64,000 bases of DNA from JABDQA01 sp963824415 (GTDB lineage Bacteria; Desulfobacterota; Desulfobulbia; Desulfobulbales; Desulfocapsaceae): assembly GCA_963824415.1 (NCBI GenBank), contig CAWGPM010000001.1, forward strand, positions 124,001 to 188,000, given 5' to 3'. Shown here piece by piece: positions 35,463 through 45,053 of the stretch (position 1 is the first letter of the stretch; every line of letters starts with the position of its first letter). Under the pieces are notes generated by a model. That model searched no databases. It was given only the letters and a program-made list of their open reading frames with translations, and was not told the origin of the DNA. The translations under genes were made by a program, and so were the position numbers.

Positions 35463-36875
35463 TTACCAGCCCAGGGTCAGATAATCATGCATCGAGTTGG
35501 CTGCCTCGCGGCCGGCGCCCATGGCCAGAATAACGGTGGCCGCCCCGGTGACGATATCACCGCCGGCCCAGACCCCTTTCTTGGTGGTCTTGCCGGTCCT
35601 CTCATCGGTGTGGATGTAGCCCCACCGGTTCAGCTGCATGTCGGGCGTTTCGCTGGTCAGCAGAGGATTTGCACCTGATCCGACCGCTACGATGCAGAGA
35701 TCGCAGTTCATCTCGAACTCGGAGCCTTCAATGGCCACCGGCCGCCGCCTCCCTGAATCGTCTGGTTCCCCGAGTTCCATTTTCAAACACTCCATGCCGG
35801 TCAGGCGTCCCTTCTCGTTGCCTATATATCTGGTCGGGTTGGTCAACAGGAACAGCTCGATGCCTTCCTCCTCGGCGTGGTGGATCTCGGCCTTTCTGGC
35901 GGGCATCTCTTCGCGCGAGCGGCGGTAGACGATTTTGACGCTGTCCGCACCGAGCCGCATCGCCGTGCGGGCCGAATCCATCGCGACGTTTCCGGCACCG
36001 AGAACGACAACGTTTTTGCCAATCGGGATCGGGGTGTCGACCTTGGGGAATTTGTAGGCCTTCATCAAATTGGCCCGAGTAAGGTATTCATTGGCAGAGA
36101 GGATGCCGACCAGATTCTCCCCGGGAATGTTCATAAAGCGCGGCAGCCCGGCGCCGACACCTACATAGACCGCGTCATAGCCTTCTTCCTGCAGCTCGTC
36201 GAGCGACACGGTGCGGCCGACAACCGCATTGCATTCGAGCTTGACCCCGAGGCGCTCCAGAAAGTTTATCTCCTGGGCCACGATGGCCTTGGGCAGGCGA
36301 AATTCGGGAATGCCGTATACCAGCACGCCGCCGGCTTTGTGGAAGGCTTCATAAATGGTTACCTCATGGCCCTTGACGATCAGGTCCCCGGCCACGGTCA
36401 GCCCCGAAGGTCCGGAGCCAATGACCGCCACCTTTTTGCCGGTCGGTTTCTGTTTGGGGGGCAGCTCGCCGGTACCGTTCTCGCGTTCATAGTCGGCACA
36501 ATAACGCTCCAGGTTGCCGATGGCCACCGGGTCGCCTTTTTTGGCCAGGATGCATTTTCCCTCACACTGGATCTCCTGGGGACAGACCCGTCCGCAGACG
36601 GCGGGCAGCGCATTCTTGCTCCACAGATTGCGGATCGCAGCGGTCATGTCGCCTTTGCTGATTAGATCGATGAAACCAGGGATATCAACGCCCACCGGAC
36701 AGCCTTCAACACAGCCCGGTTTTTTGCACTGCAGACACCTGGCAGCCTCTTCCTGGGCCATTTTATGGGTGTATCCGGTGGGAACTTCAAGGAAATTGCG
36801 GGCCCGCACCTGAGGGTCCTGTTCTGGCATCAAAATTCGGGGGTTTTTTACTGGTTTTGCTGGTTTTTCCGCCAT
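35463..36875 (-). CDS. nfnB: NADPH-dependent ferredoxin:NAD+ oxidoreductase large subunit (NfnB/GltD-like)
   Basis: 470 residues. N-terminal [4Fe-4S] cysteines (CLQCKKPGCVEGCPVGVDIP and CGRVCPQEIQCEGKCI), FAD-binding VAVIGSGPSGLTVAGDL, NADPH-binding VVVLGAGNVAMDSARTAMRL and the C-terminal GVWAGGDIVTGAATVILAMG. On its own it resembles the glutamate synthase small subunit. The adjacent FNR-type gene identifies it as the large subunit of the electron-bifurcating Nfn complex, which couples NADPH oxidation to reduction of NAD+ and ferredoxin. No large glutamate synthase subunit gene is near. GGGAG lies 7 bases before the ATG. Confidence 0.9.
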   Translation of the reverse strand: MAEKPAKPVKNPRILMPEQDPQVRARNFLEVPTGYTHKMAQEEAARCLQCKKPGCVEGCPVGVDIPGFIDLISKGDMTAAIRNLWSKNALPAVCGRVCPQEIQCEGKCILAKKGDPVAIGNLERYCADYERENGTGELPPKQKPTGKKVAVIGSGPSGLTVAGDLIVKGHEVTIYEAFHKAGGVLVYGIPEFRLPKAIVAQEINFLERLGVKLECNAVVGRTVSLDELQEEGYDAVYVGVGAGLPRFMNIPGENLVGILSANEYLTRANLMKAYKFPKVDTPIPIGKNVVVLGAGNVAMDSARTAMRLGADSVKIVYRRSREEMPARKAEIHHAEEEGIELFLLTNPTRYIGNEKGRLTGMECLKMELGEPDDSGRRRPVAIEGSEFEMNCDLCIVAVGSGANPLLTSETPDMQLNRWGYIHTDERTGKTTKKGVWAGGDIVTGAATVILAMGAGREAANSMHDYLTLGW

Positions 36876-36925
36876 GTTCTTCTCCCTATGAAAGACGGTT
36901 TATCAATGCAGGTTAGATCAAAGTT

Positions 36926-37762
36926 CTATTTTGCGTCACGAATGGTGCAATAGTCTTGGTGGCATTTCTTTTCGTCTTCCATATAGGCCTGAAGCCTGAG
37001 CCAGAGCTCGTCGAAATCCACTTGATGGCCGTCAAATTCCGGCCCATCGACGCAGGCAAACTTGGTTTCGCCGCCTACCGACACACGGCAGCCGCCGCAC
37101 ATGCCGGTTCCGTCGACCATGATCGGGTTCAAGCTGACCAGCGTAGGAACCCCGTACTCTTTAGTGATGCTGGAAACTGCCTTCATCATTGGCACCGGGC
37201 CAATGGCCACGACTTCCTTGATATCGCCGCCGTCCAGCACTTCCTTCATCACTTCGGTGACGAATCCGTGATGACCGTAAGAGCCGTCATCGGTGCAGAC
37301 CCGCAGGTCGTGGGAGGCAGCTTTCATCTGTTCTTCAAGAATCAGCAGGTCCTTGGTGCGTGCCCCGATGATGCAGGTAACCTCGTTGCCGATGTCCTTC
37401 ATGGCCCGGGTGATAGGGTGCAGCACCGCCACGCCCGTGCCGCCGCCGACGCAGATGACCTTGCCTTTCTTTTCCAGATGGGTGGCTTTGCCCAGCGGCC
37501 CGATGACGTCCTGGAAGCTGTCGCCAACCTTGAGGTCCCTGAACAGGGCGGTAGACTTGCCGACGACCATGTAAATAATGGTGATGGTGCCTTTTTCCTT
37601 GTTGGTTTCCGCCATCGTCAACGGAATCCGCTCTCCATCCTCATCGGCCTTTAAGATTACGAACTGGCCGGGTTTGGCTTTCTTGGCAATCAACGGAGCT
37701 TCAATTTCGTTGAGAATCACGGTCCCTTCTGCCATCTCTTCACGCTTTACGATCTTGAACAT
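36926..37762 (-). CDS. nfnA: NADPH-dependent ferredoxin:NAD+ oxidoreductase small subunit (NfnA)
   Basis: 278 residues from the ATG at 37762, which has GGAGG 5 bases upstream; the open frame to 37846 is not used. It has the FNR/dihydroorotate-dehydrogenase-K type layout: FAD part (AKKAKPGQFVILKADEDGER, IPLTMA), NAD part (VICVGGGTGVAVLHPITRAM) and a C-terminal [2Fe-2S] Cys set in GTGMCGGCRVSVGGETKFAC. It is 50 bases upstream of nfnB on the same strand. The small subunit of sulfide dehydrogenase (SudB) is the same family; both names describe this pair. Confidence 0.9.
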   Translation of the reverse strand: MFKIVKREEMAEGTVILNEIEAPLIAKKAKPGQFVILKADEDGERIPLTMAETNKEKGTITIIYMVVGKSTALFRDLKVGDSFQDVIGPLGKATHLEKKGKVICVGGGTGVAVLHPITRAMKDIGNEVTCIIGARTKDLLILEEQMKAASHDLRVCTDDGSYGHHGFVTEVMKEVLDGGDIKEVVAIGPVPMMKAVSSITKEYGVPTLVSLNPIMVDGTGMCGGCRVSVGGETKFACVDGPEFDGHQVDFDELWLRLQAYMEDEKKCHQDYCTIRDAK

Positions 37763-37979
37763 GTCTACCTCCGGGCTGAAAACCTTTGAATGTAAGAACA
37801 AAAAAACCCATATGGCGGATACCTGGACACGGGCCAGGCCATTCACTCAGATGGGTCTTTCAGTTTCTCTGTCGGCAAGTCTGAATGTCAAACGTACTCG
37901 TCCTCTTTTCTTATCAACGCAAAGAACCTACCTTGTTTACCGCTACTTTTCAATCTCGTTTTCTCGCAGTCAAGCAGGC

Positions 37980-38405
37980 CTAGCCAATGGCCATGAGCAG
38001 CGCATCGATACCGGCCTGGGCGACCTCTTCGTCCTGGTCGGGGCTGCCGGAACTGCAGCCGATGCCACCGACCGGCTGGTCGTCGATGAAGATCGGCAGG
38101 CCCCCGGCAAAAATCATAAAACGGCCCTGAATGCTCGAGTTGATGCCGAAGACGGGCTGACCGGGACCGCTGACCTCACCGTAGGCCCGGGTCGATTTTC
38201 TGGCCGCCCCGGCGGTGAAGGCCTTGTCGATGGCGATGGAGATCGAGGTGACCCGGGCGTTGTCCATGCGCTGAAACATCAGCAGGTTGCCGCCGTCGTC
38301 GACAATGGCGATATCCATATCCACGCCGATTTCCCGGGCTTTCTGTTCTGCCGCCGCCAGCATTAGTTTTGCGTCATCCAGGGTGAGTCTGGGTACCTGT
38401 TTCAT
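37980..38405 (-). CDS. GlcG/HbpS family protein
   Basis: 141 residues, single domain of the GlcG/HbpS (DUF336) family. Signatures are RLTLDDAKLMLAAAEQKARE, MDIAIVDDGGNLLMFQRMDN, AIDKAFTAGAARKST and GGLPIFIDDQPVGGIGCSSG. Members bind heme or accompany glycolate and small-molecule metabolism; a function cannot be fixed here. No signal peptide, so cytoplasmic. GGAG lies before the ATG. It is followed by nfnA 217 bases downstream and preceded by the saccharopine-dehydrogenase-like gene, 107 bases upstream. Confidence 0.88.
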   Translation of the reverse strand: MKQVPRLTLDDAKLMLAAAEQKAREIGVDMDIAIVDDGGNLLMFQRMDNARVTSISIAIDKAFTAGAARKSTRAYGEVSGPGQPVFGINSSIQGRFMIFAGGLPIFIDDQPVGGIGCSSGSPDQDEEVAQAGIDALLMAIG

Positions 38406-38512
38406 AAGGGTTCTCCGTGGTTAGGTGATTAGTTTTTTAAATCGATTATTTATGGCCGGCAACATGGTGGTATAACCGTCTTCTCCAAAGCAGCCTTGCT
38501 GCTGCCGGGGGG

Positions 38513-39598
38513 TCAGACAAACGGCCCCCCGTGTTCCTGGTCGGCCAGAAGTCTGCCGTTATGCGAGCCCAGAAAATGATCCAGCCCGATGGTTTCCTGT
38601 TTGATAAAGCCCCGCTCGCCAAGCTGTCCGGACGCCGCCAGTTCAACTACCGCACAGACCGAAGCCGCTGTTGTCCAGGCGATAGTTCTTCTGGTTTCAC
38701 CATAGATCATGCGGGGCTGATAGACTCGGACGAATTCCTCCCGGCTCAGTTTAGCGCCCAGGAAACCTTCGGCCGAAGCATGGATGTAGACCACATCCTC
38801 GTTTACCGGCGGCTTGGCATTGACCAGAATTCGGCCGGCGGCCGCCCGGTCTTCGCGCATCAGCAGTTCATGCAGAAAGAAGTTCATCAAATGGGCATGG
38901 CCGGGGTAGCGTATCGATTTGTAGTCGAGGTTTTCGACATGCCCCGCATAGGTTTCACACATGGTTCCGAGACCGCCTGAGGTGGTGAAGGCTTCGAGCA
39001 CGCGTCCGTCGATTACCAGGGTTTCAAGCCATTCCAGCGGCGACACCATTTTGCGGACCGAATCTTCGATCACTTCACAATCGTTCAAATACTCATTGAC
39101 GACCCCTTCGGGGGACCAGTTGAAGGCGTAGCCGAGCTGCCCTGTCGGGTGCTTAGGCAGGGCGCCGACCCGCAGCCTGATATTTCTGATGGTGTCGAAT
39201 TTCTCCGCCAGCGAGGCGCCGATAATACCGATATAACCAGGAGCCAGACCGCATTGCGGCGCCATGATAATCTGGTGTGAGCGGCTGAGTTCGATGATGT
39301 CCCTGGTGGTCTGCACATCCTCGGTCAGATCGAAGTAATGCGTTGAGGTTGCCGCAGCCAGCCTGGCGATGGTCGTATTGAGGTGGTAGGGCAGGCAGGA
39401 GACAAGCGCGTCGAAACCTTCAAGCTTGCGCTGCAGGTCGTCGTGACTGGTTACGTCGAGGCTGATCACCTCAAAGGGGTAGTCCTGTCCGCCGCTGAGA
39501 TCCGCGCCGGTAACGCTGAAGCCTGATTTATCGAGCAACAGCGCGACCAGATGGCCGACTTTGCCAAGCCCGAGAACGACAATACGTTGAATATGCAT
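38513..39598 (-). CDS. Saccharopine dehydrogenase-like NAD(P)-binding enzyme
   Basis: 361 residues. The start has a Rossmann nucleotide site (IQRIVVLGLGKVGHLVALLL), followed by FDALVSCLPYHLNTTIARLA, YFDLTEDVQTTRDIIELSR and PQCGLAPGYIGIIGASLAEK, the core pattern of the saccharopine dehydrogenase (Lys9/LYS1-type) family. It may release aminoadipate semialdehyde and glutamate from saccharopine, or act on a related adduct. With the ALDH7 and glutaryl-CoA dehydrogenase genes 13 kb away, a lysine breakdown role is plausible but not proven. A diaminopimelate-type or polyamine-related activity is the main alternative (carboxynorspermidine dehydrogenase is a relative). Confidence 0.82.
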   Translation of the reverse strand: MHIQRIVVLGLGKVGHLVALLLDKSGFSVTGADLSGGQDYPFEVISLDVTSHDDLQRKLEGFDALVSCLPYHLNTTIARLAAATSTHYFDLTEDVQTTRDIIELSRSHQIIMAPQCGLAPGYIGIIGASLAEKFDTIRNIRLRVGALPKHPTGQLGYAFNWSPEGVVNEYLNDCEVIEDSVRKMVSPLEWLETLVIDGRVLEAFTTSGGLGTMCETYAGHVENLDYKSIRYPGHAHLMNFFLHELLMREDRAAAGRILVNAKPPVNEDVVYIHASAEGFLGAKLSREEFVRVYQPRMIYGETRRTIAWTTAASVCAVVELAASGQLGERGFIKQETIGLDHFLGSHNGRLLADQEHGGPFV

Positions 39599-39907
39599 GT
39601 CCGAGATCCATTACCTTTCTGCGCTGTAGGAAGCGCTGGTGGGGTGCCGCCTGCCGTGGGCGATGAGCCCTGCAGATGAGTCATTTTCGATACTATTCAT
39701 GAACACTGGGATAAATGCAAGAACTCAGATATGTAGAACGTTTTTTCAGCCGGCAGAGACACCCGTTGCAGCGCCTTAAATGGCTTGAGAAATTGTTAGG
39801 AACGGAGTAGTTTTGTGTTGAAATATAGTGCTGGAGTAGGGCCTCTTTCTGGCTGAGAATGCGGCGATATCGGATCTTTTATCGAATAAAAAATCAGGGA
39901 GACTGCG
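39599..39907. other. Divergent intergenic region
   Basis: 309 bases between the saccharopine-type gene and the acid phosphatase gene, which point apart. Promoters for both are expected. Short open frames on the minus strand here lack support. No hairpin was recognised. Confidence 0.35.
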
Positions 39908-40753
39908 ATGAACGCATATAGCGGAAATAGATTGCGGATGTGGGGACTGTCTCTGCTCGTTTGTGCCGCTTTGCTCAGTGGCTGTGCAAAGGTGGATAGC
40001 CGGCAGTCGGCCGAATATACAACTCGTGATCTCAACGAACAATTGGTGATGTCGACGCTCTGGATGCAGGCTTCGGCGGAGTTCCGGGCCCTGTGCTACC
40101 AGGCCTTCAATCTGGCCCGGATGAATCTTGACACCTTTCTTGCGTCCTATTCGGGCACCAAAAAGGTTGCGGTAATCGTCGATGCCGATGAGACGGTAAT
40201 CGACAACGGCGCCTATGAAGCCTTTCTGATCGGCCAGGATTTCGGCTATTCATCAAAGACCTGGGAACCCTGGATGGCGGCCGCCCAGGCCAAGGCCATG
40301 CCGGGTGCCGCAGCGTTTCTGAACTATGCCTCCTCGAAGGGAGTGGAGATTTTTTATGTGACCAACCGCAAGATGGTGGGCTATGAGGGAACTAAAAAGA
40401 ATCTCACCGATCTGGGGTTTCCTGATGTGGATGAAAAACATCTGCTGCTGCGCACCGACTCCAGCGACAAGCAGGCCAGAAGGGATAAGGTTGCCGCGGA
40501 ATACGAGGTGGCGCTATTGCTGGGCGATAATCTCAACGACTTTTCAAGTGTATTTCGTAATAAGGGTGTCGAGGAGCGCTTTGTCGAAACCGATAAGCTA
40601 AAGGACCAATGGGGCAGCAGTTTTATCGTCTTGCCGAATCCCACCTACGGTGACTGGGAAGGGGCCGTATACGACGGCAACTGGGGTGCTTCTGCAGCCG
40701 AGAAAGACCAGATGCGCAAAGACAGGCTGGATAAATGGGATTATCAGCCCTGA
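39908..40753 (+). CDS. Class C acid phosphatase, e(P4)-type lipoprotein 5'-nucleotidase
   Basis: 281 residues. The signal peptide ends in LLSGC (lipid Cys26), so it sits on the outer or inner membrane. The HAD phosphatase core has V-DADET (Asp92 nucleophile, Asp94 acid/base), FYVTNRK (motif II) and LLLGDNLNDFS (motif III). Relatives in Haemophilus remove phosphate from NMN and nucleotides so the nucleoside can be taken up. That fits well with the nucleoside importer and salvage enzymes just downstream. GGGAG precedes the ATG. Confidence 0.9.
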   Translation: MNAYSGNRLRMWGLSLLVCAALLSGCAKVDSRQSAEYTTRDLNEQLVMSTLWMQASAEFRALCYQAFNLARMNLDTFLASYSGTKKVAVIVDADETVIDNGAYEAFLIGQDFGYSSKTWEPWMAAAQAKAMPGAAAFLNYASSKGVEIFYVTNRKMVGYEGTKKNLTDLGFPDVDEKHLLLRTDSSDKQARRDKVAAEYEVALLLGDNLNDFSSVFRNKGVEERFVETDKLKDQWGSSFIVLPNPTYGDWEGAVYDGNWGASAAEKDQMRKDRLDKWDYQP

Positions 40754-40806
40754 GCCGATAGGCGGTATCGTCGGATTTCGGGAGCGTATATTTTACCGCA
40801 GCGTAA

Positions 40807-41418
40807 TCAGGATGAGCGGTTGCTGTTGTGCTGCCCGGCGGCCTTGTGCTGATAGTAGCATTGCGCGCAGAGCGGCTCGTAGCTGACGTTTTCGATGCCG
40901 TCTATGGCAACCTGGTCACCCTCGAAAATAAATTGCCCGTCTACCTTGCGGGCATTGGCCAGCGCCTTCCGGCCGCACTTGCAGATGGTCTTGAGTTCTT
41001 CGAGGCTGTGGGCCAGCAGCAGCAAACGCTCACTGCCGGCAAAGCCGTCCAGCCTGAAGTCGGTGCGCAGCCCGTAACAGATAACCGGAATATCCTGCAG
41101 CACCGCCACTTCGAAGAGCTGATCCGCCTGCTCACTGGTCAGAAACTGCGCTTCATCAACCAGGACACAGTGGATCTGCCCATGCTTCACGTTATAGTTT
41201 TGGACCAGCTCAAACAGGTTGTCAGTCTCCACAGCCAGAATATCGACTCGCCGTTTGATCAGCAGGCGCGAGATAATTTCATCGCTTCCCTTGAGATCGC
41301 TGCCCGGCTTGATCAGCAGGGTCTTCATGCCGCGCTCGCGGTAATTGTGATCGACCTGGATCAGGGCGGTCGACTTGCCGCAGTTCATCGCCCCGAAGCG
41401 AAAATAGAGTTTGGCCAT
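40807..41418 (-). CDS. tdk: Thymidine kinase (type II)
   Basis: 203 residues from the ATG at 41418, where GGGAG lies 7 bases upstream; the frame is open to 41556, but that extension is not family sequence. It has the P-loop GAMNCGKS (residues 9-16), the Walker B-like VLVDEAQFLT, the lasso region, and a zinc-binding set (CKCGRKA and PLCAQCY). It phosphorylates thymidine and deoxyuridine for DNA precursor salvage. It points against the e(P4)-like gene and lies divergent to deoA. Confidence 0.96.
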   Translation of the reverse strand: MAKLYFRFGAMNCGKSTALIQVDHNYRERGMKTLLIKPGSDLKGSDEIISRLLIKRRVDILAVETDNLFELVQNYNVKHGQIHCVLVDEAQFLTSEQADQLFEVAVLQDIPVICYGLRTDFRLDGFAGSERLLLLAHSLEELKTICKCGRKALANARKVDGQFIFEGDQVAIDGIENVSYEPLCAQCYYQHKAAGQHNSNRSS

Positions 41419-41714
41419 CTGCTGCTCCCTTATGTCCGACTCTAATGTTAACCGCCGGTTTGGACAATTCCAGGGCCACTCTACTATGGAGTCGCATTTT
41501 CCTGCAAGATCTGCCGCAAGAATTGATGCTTCTGTTGCATCTTCGTCTGGCAACAAGCTGCCAGAAAGGGTAGTTGTTGAAATGTTCCTGTGGTTTCAAT
41601 ATAAAAAAAGAACGGGTGCAGAATCGGCTGGCCTGGAAAAAGTCATTGAATTCATTTTCGTGAACAAAAAGAAGGTCACCTGATCTTTCGATAAATTTAA
41701 AAATCAGGATACGA

Positions 41715-43025
41715 ATGGTGCTGGTCCAGGATATCATTTTGAGCAAGCGCAGTGGTGCTGCGCTCAGCAAAAAGCAGATCGACTACTTCGTCTCCGCTTA
41801 CACCGCAGGGGACATCCCCGACTACCAGGCGGCGGCCCTGTTGATGGCCATCTGGTTTCGGGGCATGGACGAGCGGGAGACCACTGAACTGACCCTGGCC
41901 ATTCGGGATTCCGGCGATATCGTCGATCTTTCAGCAATTGATGGCCTAAAGCTCGACAAACATTCCACCGGCGGCGTGGCCGACACCACAACCTTGATTG
42001 CCGCTCCGCTGGTGGCTGCCTGCGGTGGGCGGGTAGCCAAGATTTCAGGACGCGGGCTCGGGCACACCGGAGGCACCATCGATAAACTCGAGTCGATTCC
42101 CGGCCTGCAGGCATCTGTCACGCTGAATGACTTTGTTCGGATTGTGGCCGACTGCGGGCTGGCGATTGTCGCTCAGTCGGCCAACCTGGTGCCGGCCGAC
42201 AGAAAACTCTATGCGCTGCGCGATGTGACCGCTACGGTGGATAATATCTCACTGATCAGCAGCTCCATCATGAGCAAGAAGCTCGCCTCCGGTGCCGATA
42301 GGATCGTACTCGATGTCAAGGTTGGCAGCGGCGCTTTCATGAACCAGCTCGATGCGGCCCGGAAGCTGGCCGGGTTGATGGTTGCCATCGGCCGTCGTGC
42401 CGGCCATCGCACCTCGGCGCTGGTTACCGATATGAACCAGCCTCTGGGCCGGGCGGTGGGCAACGCACTGGAAGTCCAGGAAGCCATTGCCATACTGCGC
42501 GGGGAGTGTCGCGGTGATCTTAAGAGTCTGTCTCTGGAGCTGGCTGCGGAGATGCTGCTCAGCGCCGAGCTGGCCGGTTCCAGGGAAGCGGCTATGAACC
42601 AACTCGAAGCAGCGCTTAGGTCCGGCAGGGCGCTGCAGCATCTTGGGCGGATGATCGAATTGCTGGGCGGCGATCCCCGGGTCTGTTCGGATCCCTCAAT
42701 ACTGCCGCGGGCGGCGGAGGAAGTGGTGGTCAGAGCCGAAAGAGGAGGATTTATCAATCAGATCAGGACAGCCCAGATCGGTAGTGCTGCGCTGCTGCTT
42801 GGGGCCGGGCGTACAAAGAAAGATGCGCCGATCGACCCCGCCGTCGGATTGAAAATGGAGGTGCGTCTCGGAGACCGCGTGCATCCCGGAGATGCACTGG
42901 CCCGGGTCTATGTCAATGACAGGAAAAATCTGCCCAGCGCCGTCGAACAGATCCAGGCAGCGGTGCTTGTCGGCGAGCAACGTGTTGAGCCGCCGCCGCT
43001 GATCTATGAGCATATCCGGGACTGA
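41715..43025 (+). CDS. deoA: Thymidine/pyrimidine-nucleoside phosphorylase
   Basis: 436 residues. It has the glycosyltransferase family 3 layout: KRSGAALSKKQIDYFVSAYT, the phosphate loop LDKHSTGGVADTTTL, and KISGRGLGHTGGTIDKLES. The Ala in GVAD replaces the more common Gly, a mild oddity. The C-terminal domain (GGFINQIRTAQIGSAALLLG..., ARVYVND) is complete. It splits thymidine, deoxyuridine and perhaps uridine to base and sugar-1-phosphate. First gene of a likely run deoA-deoC-deoB-BMP-ABC-punA. AGGA precedes the ATG. Confidence 0.95.
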   Translation: MVLVQDIILSKRSGAALSKKQIDYFVSAYTAGDIPDYQAAALLMAIWFRGMDERETTELTLAIRDSGDIVDLSAIDGLKLDKHSTGGVADTTTLIAAPLVAACGGRVAKISGRGLGHTGGTIDKLESIPGLQASVTLNDFVRIVADCGLAIVAQSANLVPADRKLYALRDVTATVDNISLISSSIMSKKLASGADRIVLDVKVGSGAFMNQLDAARKLAGLMVAIGRRAGHRTSALVTDMNQPLGRAVGNALEVQEAIAILRGECRGDLKSLSLELAAEMLLSAELAGSREAAMNQLEAALRSGRALQHLGRMIELLGGDPRVCSDPSILPRAAEEVVVRAERGGFINQIRTAQIGSAALLLGAGRTKKDAPIDPAVGLKMEVRLGDRVHPGDALARVYVNDRKNLPSAVEQIQAAVLVGEQRVEPPPLIYEHIRD

Positions 43026-43077
43026 GGCTTTCTTGCTTCAGTGTTCCCGGAAGCGTTGAGATGTCGTGGAGGAGCGC

Positions 43078-43737
43078 ATGAATAAGCAGGAATTGGCCCG
43101 CTATTTCGATCATACCCTGTTGAAACCGTTTGCCACGCAGGGCGATATCCAAGACCTCTGCCGGGAGGCCGTTGAGTATCAGTTCCACTCGGTTTGCGTC
43201 AACCCCTGCCATGTGGCTCTGGTGAGCCGGACACTCAGGGGATCCGGAGTCAAGACCTGTTCGGTGGTCGGCTTTCCGCTGGGCTGCAGTACCAGTCAGG
43301 TCAAGGCGGTGGAAGCAGGACGCGCAGTTGAGGATGGGGCCGACGAGATCGATATGGTGCTGGCCTTCGGCGCACTGAAACAGGGGCTTCACGACCAGGT
43401 CGAAAATGATATCCGGGCCGTGGTTGCCGCCGCCGGGCAGGCCCTGGTCAAGGTGATCATCGAGGCCTGCTATCTCAGTGATTCAGAAAAGCGGGCCGCC
43501 TGCTCGATAGCCGAGCGGGCGGGGGCAGATTTTGTCAAGACCTCCACCGGCTTCGGCAGCGGCGGGGCGCTAGTCGAAGATATCAGGCTGATGAAATCAG
43601 TTGTCGGAGATCGTCTGCAGATCAAGGCATCGGGCGGGATATCCACCCTGGAGCAGGCCCTGGCCCTGATCGAGGCCGGAGCCGACCGGCTTGGCGCCAG
43701 TGCCGGGGTGACGATTATCGGCGAGTTGGACGGCTGA
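43078..43737 (+). CDS. deoC: Deoxyribose-phosphate aldolase
   Basis: 219 residues from the ATG at 43078 (GGAGG 5 bases upstream). TIM-barrel aldolase with ARYFDHTLLKPFATQGDI, SVVGFPLGCS, EIDMVLAFGALKQG, the Schiff-base lysine in GADFVKTSTGFGSGGA and the second Lys in IKASGGISTLEQAL. It cleaves deoxyribose-5-phosphate to acetaldehyde and glyceraldehyde-3-phosphate, the last step of deoxynucleoside use. deoB begins 1 base after its stop. Confidence 0.96.
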   Translation: MNKQELARYFDHTLLKPFATQGDIQDLCREAVEYQFHSVCVNPCHVALVSRTLRGSGVKTCSVVGFPLGCSTSQVKAVEAGRAVEDGADEIDMVLAFGALKQGLHDQVENDIRAVVAAAGQALVKVIIEACYLSDSEKRAACSIAERAGADFVKTSTGFGSGGALVEDIRLMKSVVGDRLQIKASGGISTLEQALALIEAGADRLGASAGVTIIGELDG

Positions 43738-43738
43738 G

Positions 43739-44920
43739 ATGCGGGCCCTGGTCCTGGTGATCGACGCCCTTGGCATCGGGGCGCTGCCCGATGCGGCTGA
43801 CTATGGCGATGCAGGAGCCCATACCCTGCGCTCGGTCTGCGAGGCTGAAGTAGGGCACACCCGGGTGCAGTGGCCCAACCTGCTGGCCCTGGGACTCGGT
43901 AATGCAGCGGCCCTGACGGCGGAAGAGCTTGCGCGCTGTCCGCCGGTCCCTGAGCCGACCGCATCGTTTGGGGCAATGGTTGAGCGGTCCAGGGGCAAAG
44001 ACACCACCACCGGCCACTGGGAACTGACCGGCCTCGTCTCCGAGCATGGGTTTCATCTCTTTCCCCCATCCTATCCGTCTTTTCCCCCGGAACTGACCGC
44101 CCGTTTCGAGCAGGCCACCGGCTATGAGTTGATCGGCAACCGTGCCGTTTCCGGCACTGCCATCATCGAGGAACTGGGCAGCGAACAGATGCGCGGCGGC
44201 AAAGTTATCGGCTATACCTCGGCCGATTCGGTCATGCAGATCGCCGCCCACGAAGAGATCATCGGTCCCGAAGCGCTCTACCGGATCTGTGAGAAGGCCC
44301 GCACCATCTGTGACGATTATCGCGTGGCCCGGGTCATCGCCCGGCCCTTCACCGGCAGGCCCGGCGCCTTCATCAGAACCCCAAACCGCCGGGATTTCAG
44401 CATCGATCTGCCTGGCCCCTCTGTGCTGGACAGGCTGCAGGAAGGCGGGATAGAGACCGTCGGGGTCGGCAAGATCGGCGACATCTTCAACCAGCAGGGG
44501 CTCAGCCGCAGTTATCCCGACAAGGGCAATGCACCATGTCTGAGACGGGTTGAGGAACTTCTGCAGGAAGAGCAGTGTTGCGATCAGCTGATTTTCGTCA
44601 ACCTGGTCGATACCGATATGCTGCATGGCCATCGCCGCGACCCTGTCGGTTATTATAGCGCCATACAGGAAATCGACGAGGCGCTGACGGGGATCATCAA
44701 ACTGCTCACTGAAACCGATATGCTTATCATCACCGCGGATCACGGCTGTGACCCGGGCTATCCCGGCACCGATCACACCCGGGAATATGTTCCGCTCCTG
44801 ATCCTGAGGCCGGGACGGGCGGGGCGCAGCCTCGGCATCAGGAAAAGTTTTTGCGATGTTGCGGCAACCTTGAGCGGGTTTTTTAAAGTTGAGCCAAACG
44901 GGGGTGACCCGGCGCTCTGA
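43739..44920 (+). CDS. deoB: Phosphopentomutase
   Basis: 393 residues, alkaline-phosphatase fold. Metal and catalytic elements: LVIDALGIGALPDAADYGDA at the start, GKDTTTGHWELTG with the phosphorylated Thr, ELGSEQMRGGKVIGYTSADS, GVGKIGDIFNQQG, FVNLVDTDMLHGHRRD and ITADHGCDPGYPGTDHTREY. It converts (deoxy)ribose-1-phosphate to the 5-phosphate, linking the phosphorylases encoded on both sides with deoC. It follows deoC by one base. Confidence 0.96.
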   Translation: MRALVLVIDALGIGALPDAADYGDAGAHTLRSVCEAEVGHTRVQWPNLLALGLGNAAALTAEELARCPPVPEPTASFGAMVERSRGKDTTTGHWELTGLVSEHGFHLFPPSYPSFPPELTARFEQATGYELIGNRAVSGTAIIEELGSEQMRGGKVIGYTSADSVMQIAAHEEIIGPEALYRICEKARTICDDYRVARVIARPFTGRPGAFIRTPNRRDFSIDLPGPSVLDRLQEGGIETVGVGKIGDIFNQQGLSRSYPDKGNAPCLRRVEELLQEEQCCDQLIFVNLVDTDMLHGHRRDPVGYYSAIQEIDEALTGIIKLLTETDMLIITADHGCDPGYPGTDHTREYVPLLILRPGRAGRSLGIRKSFCDVAATLSGFFKVEPNGGDPAL

Positions 44921-45053
44921 TATTGAAAAGTTTTCCGGGACGTGTCATAAAAAATGGACCTGCACACTGCCGCAGATCATTTGCTGTTATCTGGACCAAG
45001 ACCTGAATCCCATCATCACTAACTGACGTTAAAAAAAAATCGAGGAGAAGATC

